Below, piece after piece: positions 25,454-37,334 of a stretch of 64,000 nt of DNA. Origin of the DNA: Streptomyces nigrescens (GTDB taxonomy: Bacteria; Actinomycetota; Actinomycetes; Streptomycetales; Streptomycetaceae); the NCBI GenBank assembly GCA_024349765.1, contig AP026073.1, forward strand, positions 4,774,001-4,838,000, read 5' to 3'. A program made the position numbers and the translations under genes. The notes beneath the pieces are model-generated. The model did not search any database and was not told the origin of the DNA. It saw nothing but the letters and a program-made list of their open reading frames with translations. Every line of letters begins with the position of its first letter. The first letter of the stretch is position 1.

Positions 25454-26428
25454 TCAGGCACCGCCCTCCGGGGCGACCCCGCCCTCCGTGGATGCCCCGT
25501 CCTCCGCCACGGCCCCGTCCTCCGCGGCCTTCCGGTGCGCGGCCGCCCGGCGTTGGAAGATCTCGTGCAGGTCCCGGGCGGCCCGGGGAACCGAGCCGGA
25601 GCGGCGGCGCTGGATCACCATGAGGACGTCGGTACGGCCCTCCGCCAACGGGCGGTAGGTGAGGGTGCCGCTGCGCTCCAGGGGGTCGCCGATCACGCTG
25701 AAGTCCGGCAGGACGGTGGCGCCCAGCCCCTCGGCGACCATCAGCTTGCCCATCTCGGCGCCGTCGGTGGAGTACGAGAAGGACGGCGCGCGGCCCTGGA
25801 GGAGCCGGTGCACGAAGCGGTGCATGACGTAGCCGGCCCGCATGACGATCAGCGGCTGGGTGAGCAGTGCGGTCACCGGGACCTCGGTCAACGCGGCCAG
25901 CGGACTGTCCGGCCGGATGCACACCACCGGCCGGCCGCGCAGGAGTTCGGTGGTGTGGAAGTCCGGCGGCAGGTCGTCGCCCTGCAGGTAGTTCACCAGC
26001 CCCAGGTCGAGGCTGCCCTCCAGCAGGGCGCGGTGGATCTCGGCCTGCTGGGCGCCGATCACCTCCACCTGGGTCTGCGGATGGCCGGCCCGGAACTCGC
26101 GGATGGCCGGGACCAGCAGCGGCACCGTCGCGGCGTTGACCGTGCCCAGCCGGGCCATCCGGCTGATCTGGTGCTGGTCGTCCGCGGCCCGGCGCAGTTT
26201 GTCGACCGCGTCGAGCACGCCGATGATGTGCGGCAGCAGTTCGCGGCCCTCGTCGCTGATCTTCGCGCCGGAGCGCCTGCGGTCGAGGATGTCGACGCCC
26301 AGCTCCCGTTCGAGATTGCGGACGGTCTCGCTCAGGGCGGGCTGGGAGAGGTGCAGCGCATCGGCGGCCCGGCGCAGCGAACCGAGCCGGGTGACCGCCG
26401 CTATGTATTCGAGTTGCTCGATCCGCAT
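25454..26428 (-). CDS. LysR-family transcriptional regulator
   Basis: 324 aa, ATG at 26428. The N-terminal winged helix (MRIEQLEYIAAVTRLGSLRR... AADALHLSQPALSETVRNLE) is classic LysR, followed by the periplasmic-binding-like effector domain. The last ~25 residues are repetitive (AEDGA/EGG). Divergent from the leader-peptide/sfnG operon across 183 bp, the normal arrangement for a LysR and its target. It therefore probably senses sulfur status (CysB/Cbl-like role) or an organosulfur ligand. Confidence 0.92.
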   Translation of the reverse strand: MRIEQLEYIAAVTRLGSLRRAADALHLSQPALSETVRNLERELGVDILDRRRSGAKISDEGRELLPHIIGVLDAVDKLRRAADDQHQISRMARLGTVNAATVPLLVPAIREFRAGHPQTQVEVIGAQQAEIHRALLEGSLDLGLVNYLQGDDLPPDFHTTELLRGRPVVCIRPDSPLAALTEVPVTALLTQPLIVMRAGYVMHRFVHRLLQGRAPSFSYSTDGAEMGKLMVAEGLGATVLPDFSVIGDPLERSGTLTYRPLAEGRTDVLMVIQRRRSGSVPRAARDLHEIFQRRAAAHRKAAEDGAVAEDGASTEGGVAPEGGA

Positions 26429-26611
26429 ATCGGCGTCGCGCCCCTTTACCGCCGTAATTCCCGGGAGTTCCGACCGGCCGGTTCAAGGGGGACCCTATCA
26501 CCACCTCGCGGATACCGAATCGACCGATGCGGCACCCCACCGGTAAACTCGGCGGTGCGCGGCCGGAATGCCGAACGGCCCGCTTCCGCAGAATTGTTGC
26601 AGGGAGGTGAC

Positions 26612-26701
26612 GTGTTGATGAAGCCGCAACAGAGCCTGACCCAGCGGCGCCACGTCGACCTCGTCAGGGTCTCCAGCGCCCTGTGTCGGCGCGCGCTCTG
26701 A
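26612..26701 (+). CDS. Putative Cys-containing leader peptide of the sulfur operon
   Basis: 29 aa from the GTG at 26612 (ATG at 26618 also possible), after AGGGAGG at 26601-26607. The peptide contains RRHVDLVRVSSALCRR. This matches the conserved 'putative leader peptide' family seen upstream of sulfur-metabolism genes in actinobacteria (pattern RHVDL...SALCRR, from memory). The Cys codon (TGT) near the end fits attenuation: ribosome stalling when Cys-tRNA is scarce would alter folding of the downstream RNA and raise expression of sfnG and following genes. It is 152 bp from the sfnG start. Confidence 0.8.
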   Translation: MLMKPQQSLTQRRHVDLVRVSSALCRRAL

Positions 26702-26853
26702 GCGCCGATCAGCGCTGCCCACCACGGGTTTCCCGGCTTTCCACGGCACCCCGCGCCGCTTTTTGTTCCGTCCGCGGCCCGCGCCCGGGGCTGGTTTCCC
26801 CTTGCCCTTTTCCGGTGCCTTTTCCCTGCCCATTTCCCTTCCGCGGAGTTCTC
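26702..26853 (+). promoter_or_regulatory. Leader region with possible attenuator
   Basis: Follows the leader peptide. GCGCT/AGCGC (at the peptide stop and 26711-26715) could pair. A short CGGC-N7-GCCG stem precedes a CTTTTTG run near 26764, a weak intrinsic-terminator shape. From about 26798 to 26845 the plus strand is nearly all pyrimidine, with repeated CCTTTTCC blocks. Consistent with an attenuation leader, not proof of one. Confidence 0.4.
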
Positions 26854-28011
26854 ATGTCCGAATCCCCCGCCCAGGCCCCGGCCCGTTTTGCCTACTGGGT
26901 TCCCAATGTCAGCGGTGGCCTGGTCACCAGCACCATCGAGCAGCGCACCGATTGGGGCTACGACTACAACCGCAAGCTGGCCGTACTGGCCGAGAACAAC
27001 GGTTTTGAATATGCGCTGAGCCAGGTCCGCTACATGGCCAGCTACGGCGCCGAGTTCCAGCACGAGTCGACGAGTTTCAGTCTGGCGCTGCTGCTCGCCA
27101 CCGAGCGGCTGAAGGTGATCGCGGCCGTCCATCCGGGGCTGTGGCACCCGGGCGTCCTGGCGAAGCTCGGCGCCACCGCGGACCACCTCTCCGGTGGCCG
27201 GTTCGCGGTGAACGTGGTCAGCGGCTGGTTCAAGGGCGAGTTCACCGCGCTCGGCGAGCCCTGGCTGGAGCACGACGAACGCTACCGCCGGGCCGAGGAG
27301 TTCATCCGGGCGCTGCGCGCCATCTGGACCGAGGACCACGCCGAACTGGCCGGGGACTTCTACCGGATCCGGGACTTCTCGCTCAAGCCCAAGCCGCTCA
27401 ACTCCCCCGCCCGGCCGCATCCGGAGATCTTCCAGGGCGGCAATTCCACCGCGGCCCGCGCCATGGCCGGCCGGGTCTCCGACTGGTACTTCAGCAACGG
27501 CAAGGACTTCGACGGCGTCACCGAACAGATCCGGGACGTCCGGGCGTCGGCCGCGGCCGCGGGCCGGCCGGCCCCCCGCTTCGGGCTGAACGGCTTCCTG
27601 ATCGCGCGGGACACCGAGGCGGAGGCCCGGGAGGTGCTGCGGGAGATCATCGCCAAGGCGGACACCGAGGCGGTGCGGGGTTTCGGCGCGGCGGTCCAAC
27701 AGGCCGGGCAGTCCACGGCCGATCGCACCGGTATGTGGCAGGACTCGTCGTTCGAGGACCTGGTCCAGTACAACGACGGCTTCCGCACCGGGCTGATCGG
27801 CACGCCGGAGCAGATCGCCGAGCGGATCGTGGCGTTCAAGCGGCGGGGTGTGGACCTGTTCCTGCTCGGCTTCCTGCACTACCTGGAGGAGGTCGAGTAC
27901 TTCGGCGAGCGGGTGCTCCCGTTGGTGCGCGAACTGGAGGCCCGGGAAGAGGGCCACGAGGCGGACGCGGCGACGCCGGCCGGCCGGGCCCCCGCCGCCG
28001 CCCGGCACTGA
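26854..28011 (+). CDS. sfnG: Dimethylsulfone monooxygenase (FMNH2-dependent, LLM class)
   Basis: 385 aa, ATG at 26854 with GGAG five bases before. Luciferase-like TIM-barrel monooxygenase. Long stretches such as FAYWVPNVSGGLVTSTIEQR, YALSQVRYMASYGAEFQHES, AVHPGLWHPGVLAKLGATAD and PEIFQGGNSTAAR are those of SfnG. It oxidises dimethylsulfone with FMNH2 and O2, releasing methanesulfinate for sulfur acquisition. FMNH2 should come from the reductase encoded next. A ~25-residue Ala/Pro tail is extra. First enzyme gene of the leader-controlled operon. Confidence 0.92.
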   Translation: MSESPAQAPARFAYWVPNVSGGLVTSTIEQRTDWGYDYNRKLAVLAENNGFEYALSQVRYMASYGAEFQHESTSFSLALLLATERLKVIAAVHPGLWHPGVLAKLGATADHLSGGRFAVNVVSGWFKGEFTALGEPWLEHDERYRRAEEFIRALRAIWTEDHAELAGDFYRIRDFSLKPKPLNSPARPHPEIFQGGNSTAARAMAGRVSDWYFSNGKDFDGVTEQIRDVRASAAAAGRPAPRFGLNGFLIARDTEAEAREVLREIIAKADTEAVRGFGAAVQQAGQSTADRTGMWQDSSFEDLVQYNDGFRTGLIGTPEQIAERIVAFKRRGVDLFLLGFLHYLEEVEYFGERVLPLVRELEAREEGHEADAATPAGRAPAAARH

Positions 28012-28076
28012 GCCGCTCCGCGGCATTCCCCGCTTTCCCGTACCCCCTCCGCTCTCTCCCCTTCGAGGTGATCCCG

Positions 28077-28631
28077 TTGGCCACCGTCCTGTCCGTCTCC
28101 GGCAGTCCCTCCGCGACCTCACGCACCGCCCGCCTGCTCCGTCATCTGGACGCCGGGCTGGCGGCCGAGGGGCACCACGTCATCCCGCTGGACGTCCGTA
28201 CGCTGCCGGCCGAGGCGCTGCTGGGGGCCGATTTCGGTCACCCGGCGATCGTCGAGGCCACCGAACTGTTCGCCCGCGCCGACGGCATCGTCATCGGCAC
28301 CCCGGTCTACAAGGCCGCCTACTCCGGTCTGCTCAAGTCGCTGCTGGACCTGCTGCCCCAGTACGCGCTGACCGGCAAGACCGTGCTGCCGCTGGCGACC
28401 GGCGGGAGCACCGCGCACGTCCTGGCCATCGACTACGCGCTGCGGCCGGTGCTGCAGTCCATGGGAGCCGCGCACATCGTGCAGGGCTGGTTCGTGCTCG
28501 ACCGGCACCTGGCCGTACGCGAGGACGGCGCGCTGGCCGTCGACGCCGGGGCGCAGGAGGGACTGGACCAGGTGCTGGACCAGTTCTCCGGCGCGCTCGG
28601 ACGCCGGCCGCTGCTGTCCGCCGCCGGCTGA
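28077..28631 (+). CDS. NAD(P)H-dependent FMN reductase (SsuE/MsuE family)
   Basis: 184 aa. Start chosen at the TTG at 28077, six bases after GAGGTG; an in-frame GTG at 28068 is part of that Shine-Dalgarno. Flavodoxin-like fold: SVSGSPSATSRTARLLRHL (phosphate-binding loop), ADGIVIGTPVYKAAYSGLLKSLLD and LPLATGGSTAHVLAID match the SsuE/MsuE reductases. It supplies free FMNH2 to the LLM monooxygenases of the operon (SfnG, SsuD). 65 bp after sfnG. Confidence 0.92.
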   Translation: MATVLSVSGSPSATSRTARLLRHLDAGLAAEGHHVIPLDVRTLPAEALLGADFGHPAIVEATELFARADGIVIGTPVYKAAYSGLLKSLLDLLPQYALTGKTVLPLATGGSTAHVLAIDYALRPVLQSMGAAHIVQGWFVLDRHLAVREDGALAVDAGAQEGLDQVLDQFSGALGRRPLLSAAG

Positions 28632-28675
28632 CCGGCGCCCTGACCCCCGACCTTCGATCCCCTGGAGGCAGCATC

Positions 28676-29884
28676 GTGACCGCTCCCCCGCGGCCCGCCA
28701 CCACCGCCCATGTGATTTCCGACGACGCCGAGGCACTGGCGGTCGCGGCCGGCCTCGCCGAGGCGTTCCGGGCCGGCGCGGCCGAACGGGACGCCGGCCG
28801 CCGGCTGCCGCACGCCGAGCTGACGCGGCTGTCGGCGAGCGGACTGCTCGGCATCACCGTGCCGCGCTCGCACGGCGGGGCGGAGGTGCGGACCGAGACG
28901 CTCACGGAGGTGTTCCGCCGGCTGGCGGCCGCGGACGCCAGCCTGTCGCAGATCCCGCAGAGCCACTTCGTGTACGTCAACGTGCTGCGCCGTCAGGGGA
29001 CCCCGGAGCAGCGGGCGTTCTTCTTCGGCGAGGTGCTGGCGGGGCGGCGGCTGGGCAACGCGCAGTCGGAGGCGGGCACCCGGCACGTCCAGGACCTCCG
29101 CACCCGTCTGGTGCCCGCGGCGGACGGCTCGTACGTCCTGACCGGGGTGAAGCACTATGCGACCGGGGCGCTGTTCGCCGACTGGATCCCCGTCCTGGCC
29201 CGCGGCGAGGACGAGGCGCTTCATGTGGCGTACGTGCCGCGGGAGGCTGCGGGGGTGCGGGTGGTCGACGACTGGGACGGGATGGGGCAGCGGACGACGG
29301 CCAGCGGCACGGTGCACCTGGAGGGGGTGACGGTGCCGGCCGACCGGGTCGTCCCGCACCACCTCACCTTCCGTGGACCCCAACTCCACGGCGCCGTGGC
29401 GCAGTTGCTGCATGCCGCGATCGACACCGGGATCGCCGCCGGTGCCCTGGCGGAGGCCGGGGAGTTCGTGCGCACCACGAGCCGGCCGTGGTTCGAGAGC
29501 GGGCTGGACAACGCGGCCGAGGACCCCCTGCTGATCCAGCGGTTCGGCGAACTCGCGGTGCGCGTACGGTCCGCGGAGGCCCTGCTGGCGTCGGCGGCGC
29601 GGACGGTGGACGCGGCCGCCGGCGCGCTGACCGACGACACGGCCGCCGAGGCGTCCATCGCGGTCGCCGCGGCGAAGGTGGTCGCGGCGCAGGCGGCGGT
29701 GGAGACCGGCAGCGCGCTGTTCGAGGTGGCCGGGACCCGGTCGGCGCGCAACGGCCTGAATCTGCACCGGCACTGGCGCGACGCCCGCACCCACACCCTG
29801 CACGATCCGGTCCGCTGGAAGGTGCAGCACATCGGCCGCTACGTCCTCAACGGCACCCGTCCGCCCCGGCACGGGCTGCTCTGA
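28676..29884 (+). CDS. sfnB: SfnB-family acyl-CoA dehydrogenase-like oxidoreductase
   Basis: 402 aa, GTG at 28676 after CTGGAGG. Acyl-CoA-dehydrogenase fold with helical N-domain (HAELTRLSASGLLGITVPRSHGG), middle beta domain (DDWDGMGQRTTASGTVHLEGVTVP) and a C-terminal helical bundle ending HRHWRDARTHTLHDPVRWKVQHIG. The catalytic Glu of true acyl-CoA dehydrogenases is not evident, and the sequence follows the SfnB/DszC-like flavin monooxygenase branch. Role in sulfur scavenging is known from family context; the exact reaction is not established to my knowledge. Confidence 0.88.
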   Translation: MTAPPRPATTAHVISDDAEALAVAAGLAEAFRAGAAERDAGRRLPHAELTRLSASGLLGITVPRSHGGAEVRTETLTEVFRRLAAADASLSQIPQSHFVYVNVLRRQGTPEQRAFFFGEVLAGRRLGNAQSEAGTRHVQDLRTRLVPAADGSYVLTGVKHYATGALFADWIPVLARGEDEALHVAYVPREAAGVRVVDDWDGMGQRTTASGTVHLEGVTVPADRVVPHHLTFRGPQLHGAVAQLLHAAIDTGIAAGALAEAGEFVRTTSRPWFESGLDNAAEDPLLIQRFGELAVRVRSAEALLASAARTVDAAAGALTDDTAAEASIAVAAAKVVAAQAAVETGSALFEVAGTRSARNGLNLHRHWRDARTHTLHDPVRWKVQHIGRYVLNGTRPPRHGLL

Positions 29885-29946
29885 CCGCGCGCCTCCCGCC
29901 CCCGCAGCCGCGTGCGCCCGCAGTCCCTGCGGCCGTGGGCCGGTAC

Positions 29947-29991
29947 GCCTTCCGCCCGCAGGCCTTCCGCCCGTACGTCCTCCGCCCGTCC
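29947..29991. repeat. Degenerate 15-bp repeat, three units
   Basis: CCTTCCGCCCG recurs with 15-bp spacing between sfnB and ssuD (third unit TCCTCCGCCCG), pyrimidine-rich on the coding strand like the other spacers in this operon. Confidence 0.6.
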
Positions 29992-30007
29992 CTCCCCCGG
30001 AGTCTCC

Positions 30008-31171
30008 ATGTCACCCCTGACCTTCCACTGGTTCCTGCCCACCTACGGCGACAGCCGTCATGTCGTGGGCGGTGGTCACGGTCTGCCCGCCGGGGCCGCC
30101 GGCGGGGAGCGGCCGGCCACTCTCGGCTATCTCACGCAGATCGCCCGCGCCGCCGAGGACCTCGGCTTCGAGGGCGCGCTCACCCCCACCGGGGCCTGGT
30201 GCGAGGACGCCTGGCTGACCACGGCCATGCTGGCCCGGGAGACCGATCGGCTGAAGTTCCTGGTGGCCTTCCGGCCGGGGATCATCGCGCCGACCCTGGC
30301 CGCCCAGATGGCGGCCACCTTCCAGCGGCACTCCGGGGGGCGGCTGCTGCTGAACGTCGTCACCGGTGGCGAGAACCATGAGCAGCGCGCCTACGGGGAC
30401 TTCCTGGACAAGGACGCCCGGTACGCGCGGACCGGTGAATTCCTCGACATCGTACGGGAGTTGTGGGCCGGGAAGACCGTGGACTTCACCGGCGAGCAGC
30501 TCCGGGTGGCGGGCGCCCGGCTCGCGCGGCTGCCCGATCCGGTGCCGCCGGTCTACTTCGGCGGCTCCTCCCCGGCCGCCGGTGACGTCGCCGCGCGGGC
30601 CGCCGACGTCTATCTGACCTGGGGCGAACCGCCGGCCGACGTCGAGCGGAAGATCGCCTGGATCCGGGAGCTGGCCGGCCGGGCCGGGCGGCGGGTGCGG
30701 TTCGGCATCCGGCTGCACGTGATCACCCGGGACACCGCGGCGGCGGCCTGGGCGGAGGCCCAGCGGCTGCTGGACGGTTTCACCCCGGAGGCGATCCGTG
30801 CGGTACAGGCCGGTCTCGCCCGCAGCGAGTCGGAGGGGCAGCGGCGGATGCTGGCGCTGCACCGCGGCCGCACCGACGGCCTGGAGATCGCGCCGAACCT
30901 GTGGGCCGGCATCGGTCTCGTACGGGGCGGGGCGGGCACCGCACTGGTGGGCAGCCATGCGGAGGTCGCGGAGCGGATCGAGGAGTACCACCGGCTGGGC
31001 ATCGAGGAGTTCATCCTCTCCGGGCATCCGCACGTCGAGGAGGCGTACTGGTTCGGGGAGGGGGTGCTTCCGCTGTTGCGGCACAAGGGGCTCTGGCGGC
31101 ATCCCGGGGCGCCGGACGGGGCCATACCGGCCGCGGCCGAGGTGCCGTTCGCGACCGGGGCGGGCCGCTGA
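30008..31171 (+). CDS. ssuD: FMNH2-dependent alkanesulfonate monooxygenase
   Basis: 387 aa, ATG at 30008 after CGGAG. LLM-class TIM barrel: FHWFLPTYGDSRHVVGGGHG at the N-terminus, ATFQRHSGGRLLLNVVTGGENHEQRAYGDFLDKDARYARTGEFL in the core and EEFILSGHPHVEEAYWFGEGVLP at the end are SsuD hallmarks. It cleaves the C-S bond of alkanesulfonates to aldehyde and sulfite, using FMNH2 from the reductase gene two upstream. No SsuABC importer is encoded in the window, so uptake must rely on genes elsewhere. Confidence 0.92.
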   Translation: MSPLTFHWFLPTYGDSRHVVGGGHGLPAGAAGGERPATLGYLTQIARAAEDLGFEGALTPTGAWCEDAWLTTAMLARETDRLKFLVAFRPGIIAPTLAAQMAATFQRHSGGRLLLNVVTGGENHEQRAYGDFLDKDARYARTGEFLDIVRELWAGKTVDFTGEQLRVAGARLARLPDPVPPVYFGGSSPAAGDVAARAADVYLTWGEPPADVERKIAWIRELAGRAGRRVRFGIRLHVITRDTAAAAWAEAQRLLDGFTPEAIRAVQAGLARSESEGQRRMLALHRGRTDGLEIAPNLWAGIGLVRGGAGTALVGSHAEVAERIEEYHRLGIEEFILSGHPHVEEAYWFGEGVLPLLRHKGLWRHPGAPDGAIPAAAEVPFATGAGR

Positions 31172-34321
<3,150 letters not shown>

Positions 34322-34436
34322 GCTGCCTGCGGTCTCGTCGTCGGTGCAGGCCACGGGCGTTGTCGGTGGGCGGAGCTACGATCCGTAAGGAGCTGGGAAA
34401 CAATCCGCCCGGCAGCACACCAGGAGGGTTCGCACC

Positions 34437-35357
34437 ATGGTCAGCACGGTCCCGACGCTCGCCGACGCCCTCGCCGCGGGGCCGGTGGTCCTCGACGGCG
34501 GGCTGTCCAACCAGCTGGAGGCGGCCGGGCACGACCTGAGCGACACGCTGTGGTCGGCCCGGCTGCTGGCCGAGGAGCCGGAGGCGGTGGTGCGGGCGCA
34601 TCTGGCGTACTACGAAGCGGGGGCGCAGGTCGCGATCACCTCCAGCTACCAGGCGACGTTCGAGGGGTTCGCGCGGCGCGGGATCGGTGCCGAGGAGGCC
34701 GCGGAGCTGCTCGGGCGGAGCGTGGCGCTGGCCCGCGAGGCGGCCGGCCGGGCGCGGGCGGGCGGCGCCACCGGGCCGCTGTACGTGGCCGCTTCGGCGG
34801 GTCCGTACGGCGCGATGCTGGCGGACGGTTCCGAGTACCGCGGCCGGTACGGCCTGTCGGTGGCGGAGCTGGAGCGGTTCCACCGGCCGCGGCTGGAGGT
34901 GCTGGCGGCGGCCGGGCCCGATGTGCTGGCGCTGGAGACGGTGCCGGACGCCGACGAGGCCCGGGCGCTGCTGCGGGCGGTGCGCGGGCTGGGCGTGCCG
35001 GCGTATCTGTCGTACAGCGTCGCCGGGGACGCGACCCGGGCCGGGCAGCCGCTGGCGGAGGCGTTCGCCCTCGCGGCGGAGGTGGACGAGGTGATCGCCG
35101 TGGGGGTGAACTGCTGCGCGCCGGACGACGCGGACCGGGCGGTGCCGCTGGCCGCGCGGGTCACCGGCAAGCCGGTGGTGGTGTATCCGAACAGCGGGGA
35201 GCGCTGGGACGCCGAGGCGCGGGCGTGGTGCGGCACACCGGAGTTCGCCGCCGACCGGGTCGCCGGCTGGGTCGCGGACGGCGCCCGGCTGATCGGCGGC
35301 TGCTGCCGGGTCGGGCCGGACGCCATCGCGGAGCTGGCGGCCGGCCTCGGCCACTGA
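34437..35357 (+). CDS. mmuM: Homocysteine S-methyltransferase
   Basis: 306 aa, ATG at 34437 after GGAGGG. TIM-barrel methyltransferase: VVLDGGLSNQLEAAGHDL at the N-terminus, ITSSYQATFEGFARRG, and the zinc-thiolate ligands in GVNCCAP and near the end in IGGCCRVGPDAI. Transfers methyl from S-methylmethionine or similar donors to homocysteine to make methionine. Monocistronic; 115 bp after lacZ. Its link to the sulfur operon upstream is only positional. Confidence 0.93.
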   Translation: MVSTVPTLADALAAGPVVLDGGLSNQLEAAGHDLSDTLWSARLLAEEPEAVVRAHLAYYEAGAQVAITSSYQATFEGFARRGIGAEEAAELLGRSVALAREAAGRARAGGATGPLYVAASAGPYGAMLADGSEYRGRYGLSVAELERFHRPRLEVLAAAGPDVLALETVPDADEARALLRAVRGLGVPAYLSYSVAGDATRAGQPLAEAFALAAEVDEVIAVGVNCCAPDDADRAVPLAARVTGKPVVVYPNSGERWDAEARAWCGTPEFAADRVAGWVADGARLIGGCCRVGPDAIAELAAGLGH

Positions 35358-35378
35358 CACCCCACCGTCAGAGGATGC

Positions 35379-36221
35379 TCAGGACAGCGGCTTGGTGAGC
35401 TTCCTGGTGTTGCTGCTGTTGCCCATCAGGCTGCAGCTGACGTTCTTGTAGCCGAGCTTGTAGCCCTTGAGGTTGGGGTACTGCACGTAGGTGCCCTCGG
35501 CGGTGCCGGCGGGCTGCCGGGACGCCTTGCGCTCCAGCTCGTCCCGGCAGAGCGACGACGCCTTGTCCTTGATGTCGGATTCGCTGGTCAGGCCCGCGCC
35601 GAGGCGGTGGGTGGTGACGACCTCGGCGTCGTGCGGGCCGTTGCAGGAGGCCGTCTCGTTCATGCCGTTGCCGTCCGGGCCCAGGTCGTAGCAGTCGCCG
35701 ACCTTCAGCAGGTAGAAGGGGACCGGGCCACCGGAGGGTGCGGGCGAGGTGTCGCTGCTGGGCGAGGCGTAGGGGTCGTCGGAGGGCGTGGCGGAGGCGC
35801 TCTCGGACGGGGTGGCGGAGGCGCTCGAACTGGCCGACGACTGGGCGCGGTTGTTGCCGCCGTCGTCGCTGTTGGCGATCACGATGACGGCGATGACGGC
35901 GGCCAGCACGACCACACCACCGCCGATGATGGCGGCGATGAGCTTGCCGTTGCCGCCGCCGTTGGGCGGGCCGGGCGGCTGCTGCCAGCCGCCGGGGCCA
36001 CCCGGGCCGCCCGGTCCCGGAGGACCGTAGCCGCCGGAGGGCGGGCCGAAGCCACCGGGGGCCTGATTGCCGCCGGGCGGCGGGCCGTAGCCTCCGGAGC
36101 CGTATCCGCCCTGCCCGGCGGGGCCGTAGCCGCCGGCCGGCGGTCCGAACCCGCCCGGGTTGTCGGGGGGCGGCTGGTTCGGCGGGTGCGGCTGGCCGGG
36201 CGGCGGAGGCGGAAAGCTCAT
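35379..36221 (-). CDS. Pro/Gly-rich membrane-anchored protein with extracytoplasmic domain
   Basis: 280 aa from the ATG at 36221 (no strong Shine-Dalgarno; an upstream in-frame GTG exists). The N-terminal ~90 residues are repeats of GGYGP/GGFGPP with Pro runs. One membrane helix follows (LIAAIIGGGVVVLAAVIAVI), then a Ser/Ala/Thr-rich linker and a C-terminal domain with YLLKVGDCYDL, ETASCNGPHDAEVV, SLCRDELE and NVSCSLMG: four Cys likely in disulfides. This resembles the septum-formation/LppU-type proteins of Streptomyces. The disordered cytoplasmic repeat probably mediates protein contacts. No enzymatic function is evident. Confidence 0.8.
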   Translation of the reverse strand: MSFPPPPPGQPHPPNQPPPDNPGGFGPPAGGYGPAGQGGYGSGGYGPPPGGNQAPGGFGPPSGGYGPPGPGGPGGPGGWQQPPGPPNGGGNGKLIAAIIGGGVVVLAAVIAVIVIANSDDGGNNRAQSSASSSASATPSESASATPSDDPYASPSSDTSPAPSGGPVPFYLLKVGDCYDLGPDGNGMNETASCNGPHDAEVVTTHRLGAGLTSESDIKDKASSLCRDELERKASRQPAGTAEGTYVQYPNLKGYKLGYKNVSCSLMGNSSNTRKLTKPLS

Positions 36222-36356
36222 AACGGAAAGGATCGCTTCTTTACTGGGTTTCACGGGAGGCGGTGACCAAGCTGGAACACGTCGGGTCTGACATGTCCGT
36301 CCGCTGGGCACCGTTGGCGACAGGCAGCAAGCCACCCTACGGCCCGGAGGTTCCGC

Positions 36357-37322
36357 GTGTTCACCGACCTGCCCCTGGACGAACTGCGCACCTATCGCCC
36401 CCCGTTGCCCGAGCCGCCCGGATTTGACGCGTTCTGGGAGCGCACCCTGACCGAGGCCCGAGCCCATGACCTGGCCGCGCGGTTCACCGCACTCGACACC
36501 GGGCTGGCCCTGCTGCGCACCTACGACGTGACGTTCGCCGGCTTCGGCGGGCACCCGATCCGCGGCTGGTTCCTGATCCCGCGGGCGGCCGCCGGGCCAC
36601 TGCCGTGCGTCGTGCAGTACCTCGGTTACGGCGGTGGCCGGCTGCGGCCGCACGACTGGCTGCTGTGGCCCGCGGCGGGGTACGCCACCCTGGTCATGGA
36701 CGCCCGCGGGCAGAGCGGCCCGGACCGCCCCGGTGACACCCCCGACCCGGCCGGCTACCGCAACCCGGGCGTCCCCGGCCGGCTGACCCAGGGCCTGCTC
36801 GCCCCCGACGACTACTACTACCGGCGGCTGTTCACCGATGCCGTACGGGCCGTGGAGACCGCGCGCGGCCACGACGAGGTGGACGAGGAGCGGATAGTGG
36901 TCGCCGGCCACAGCCAGGGCGGGGCGCTCGCCCTGGCGATGACCGGCCTGGTCCCGGGCCTGGCCGGGGCGCTGATCGACGCGCCGTTCCTGACCCATAT
37001 CCGCCGCGCGGTCGAGATCACCGACGCCGGCCCGTACGGCGAGCTCGGCCGCTACTTCGCGGGCGCCCGGGACCACGTCGACACCGCCCTGGACACCCTG
37101 GACCACTTCGACGGGCTGAACTTCGCGGTCCGGGCCACCGCCCCGGCGCTCTTCGCGACCGCGCTGCGCGACGACGTGGTGCCGCCGTCCACCGGCTTCG
37201 CCGCGTACCACCACTACGCGGGCGAGAAGGAGCTGAAGGTGTGGCGGTTCAACGCCCACGAAACCGGCGGCACCGACCAGCGCGCCGCCGAACTCGGCTT
37301 CGTCCGCGGGCTCTTCGGCTGA
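36357..37322 (+). CDS. CE7-type acetyl xylan esterase / cephalosporin C deacetylase
   Basis: 321 aa, GTG at 36357, six bases after GGAGG. Alpha/beta-hydrolase: FTDLPLDELRTYRPPLPEPPGFDAFWERTL is the usual CE7 N-terminus, then VQYLGYGGGR (oxyanion region), nucleophile Ser in VVAGHSQGGALALA, Asp in ATALRDDVVPPS and His in FNAHETGG. It would deacetylate xylo-oligosaccharides or other acetylated sugars inside the cell. It is convergent with xylA (12-bp gap), so it sits with the xylose genes, which fits hemicellulose use. Confidence 0.92.
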   Translation: MFTDLPLDELRTYRPPLPEPPGFDAFWERTLTEARAHDLAARFTALDTGLALLRTYDVTFAGFGGHPIRGWFLIPRAAAGPLPCVVQYLGYGGGRLRPHDWLLWPAAGYATLVMDARGQSGPDRPGDTPDPAGYRNPGVPGRLTQGLLAPDDYYYRRLFTDAVRAVETARGHDEVDEERIVVAGHSQGGALALAMTGLVPGLAGALIDAPFLTHIRRAVEITDAGPYGELGRYFAGARDHVDTALDTLDHFDGLNFAVRATAPALFATALRDDVVPPSTGFAAYHHYAGEKELKVWRFNAHETGGTDQRAAELGFVRGLFG

Positions 37323-37334
37323 CCCCCGGCCGGT

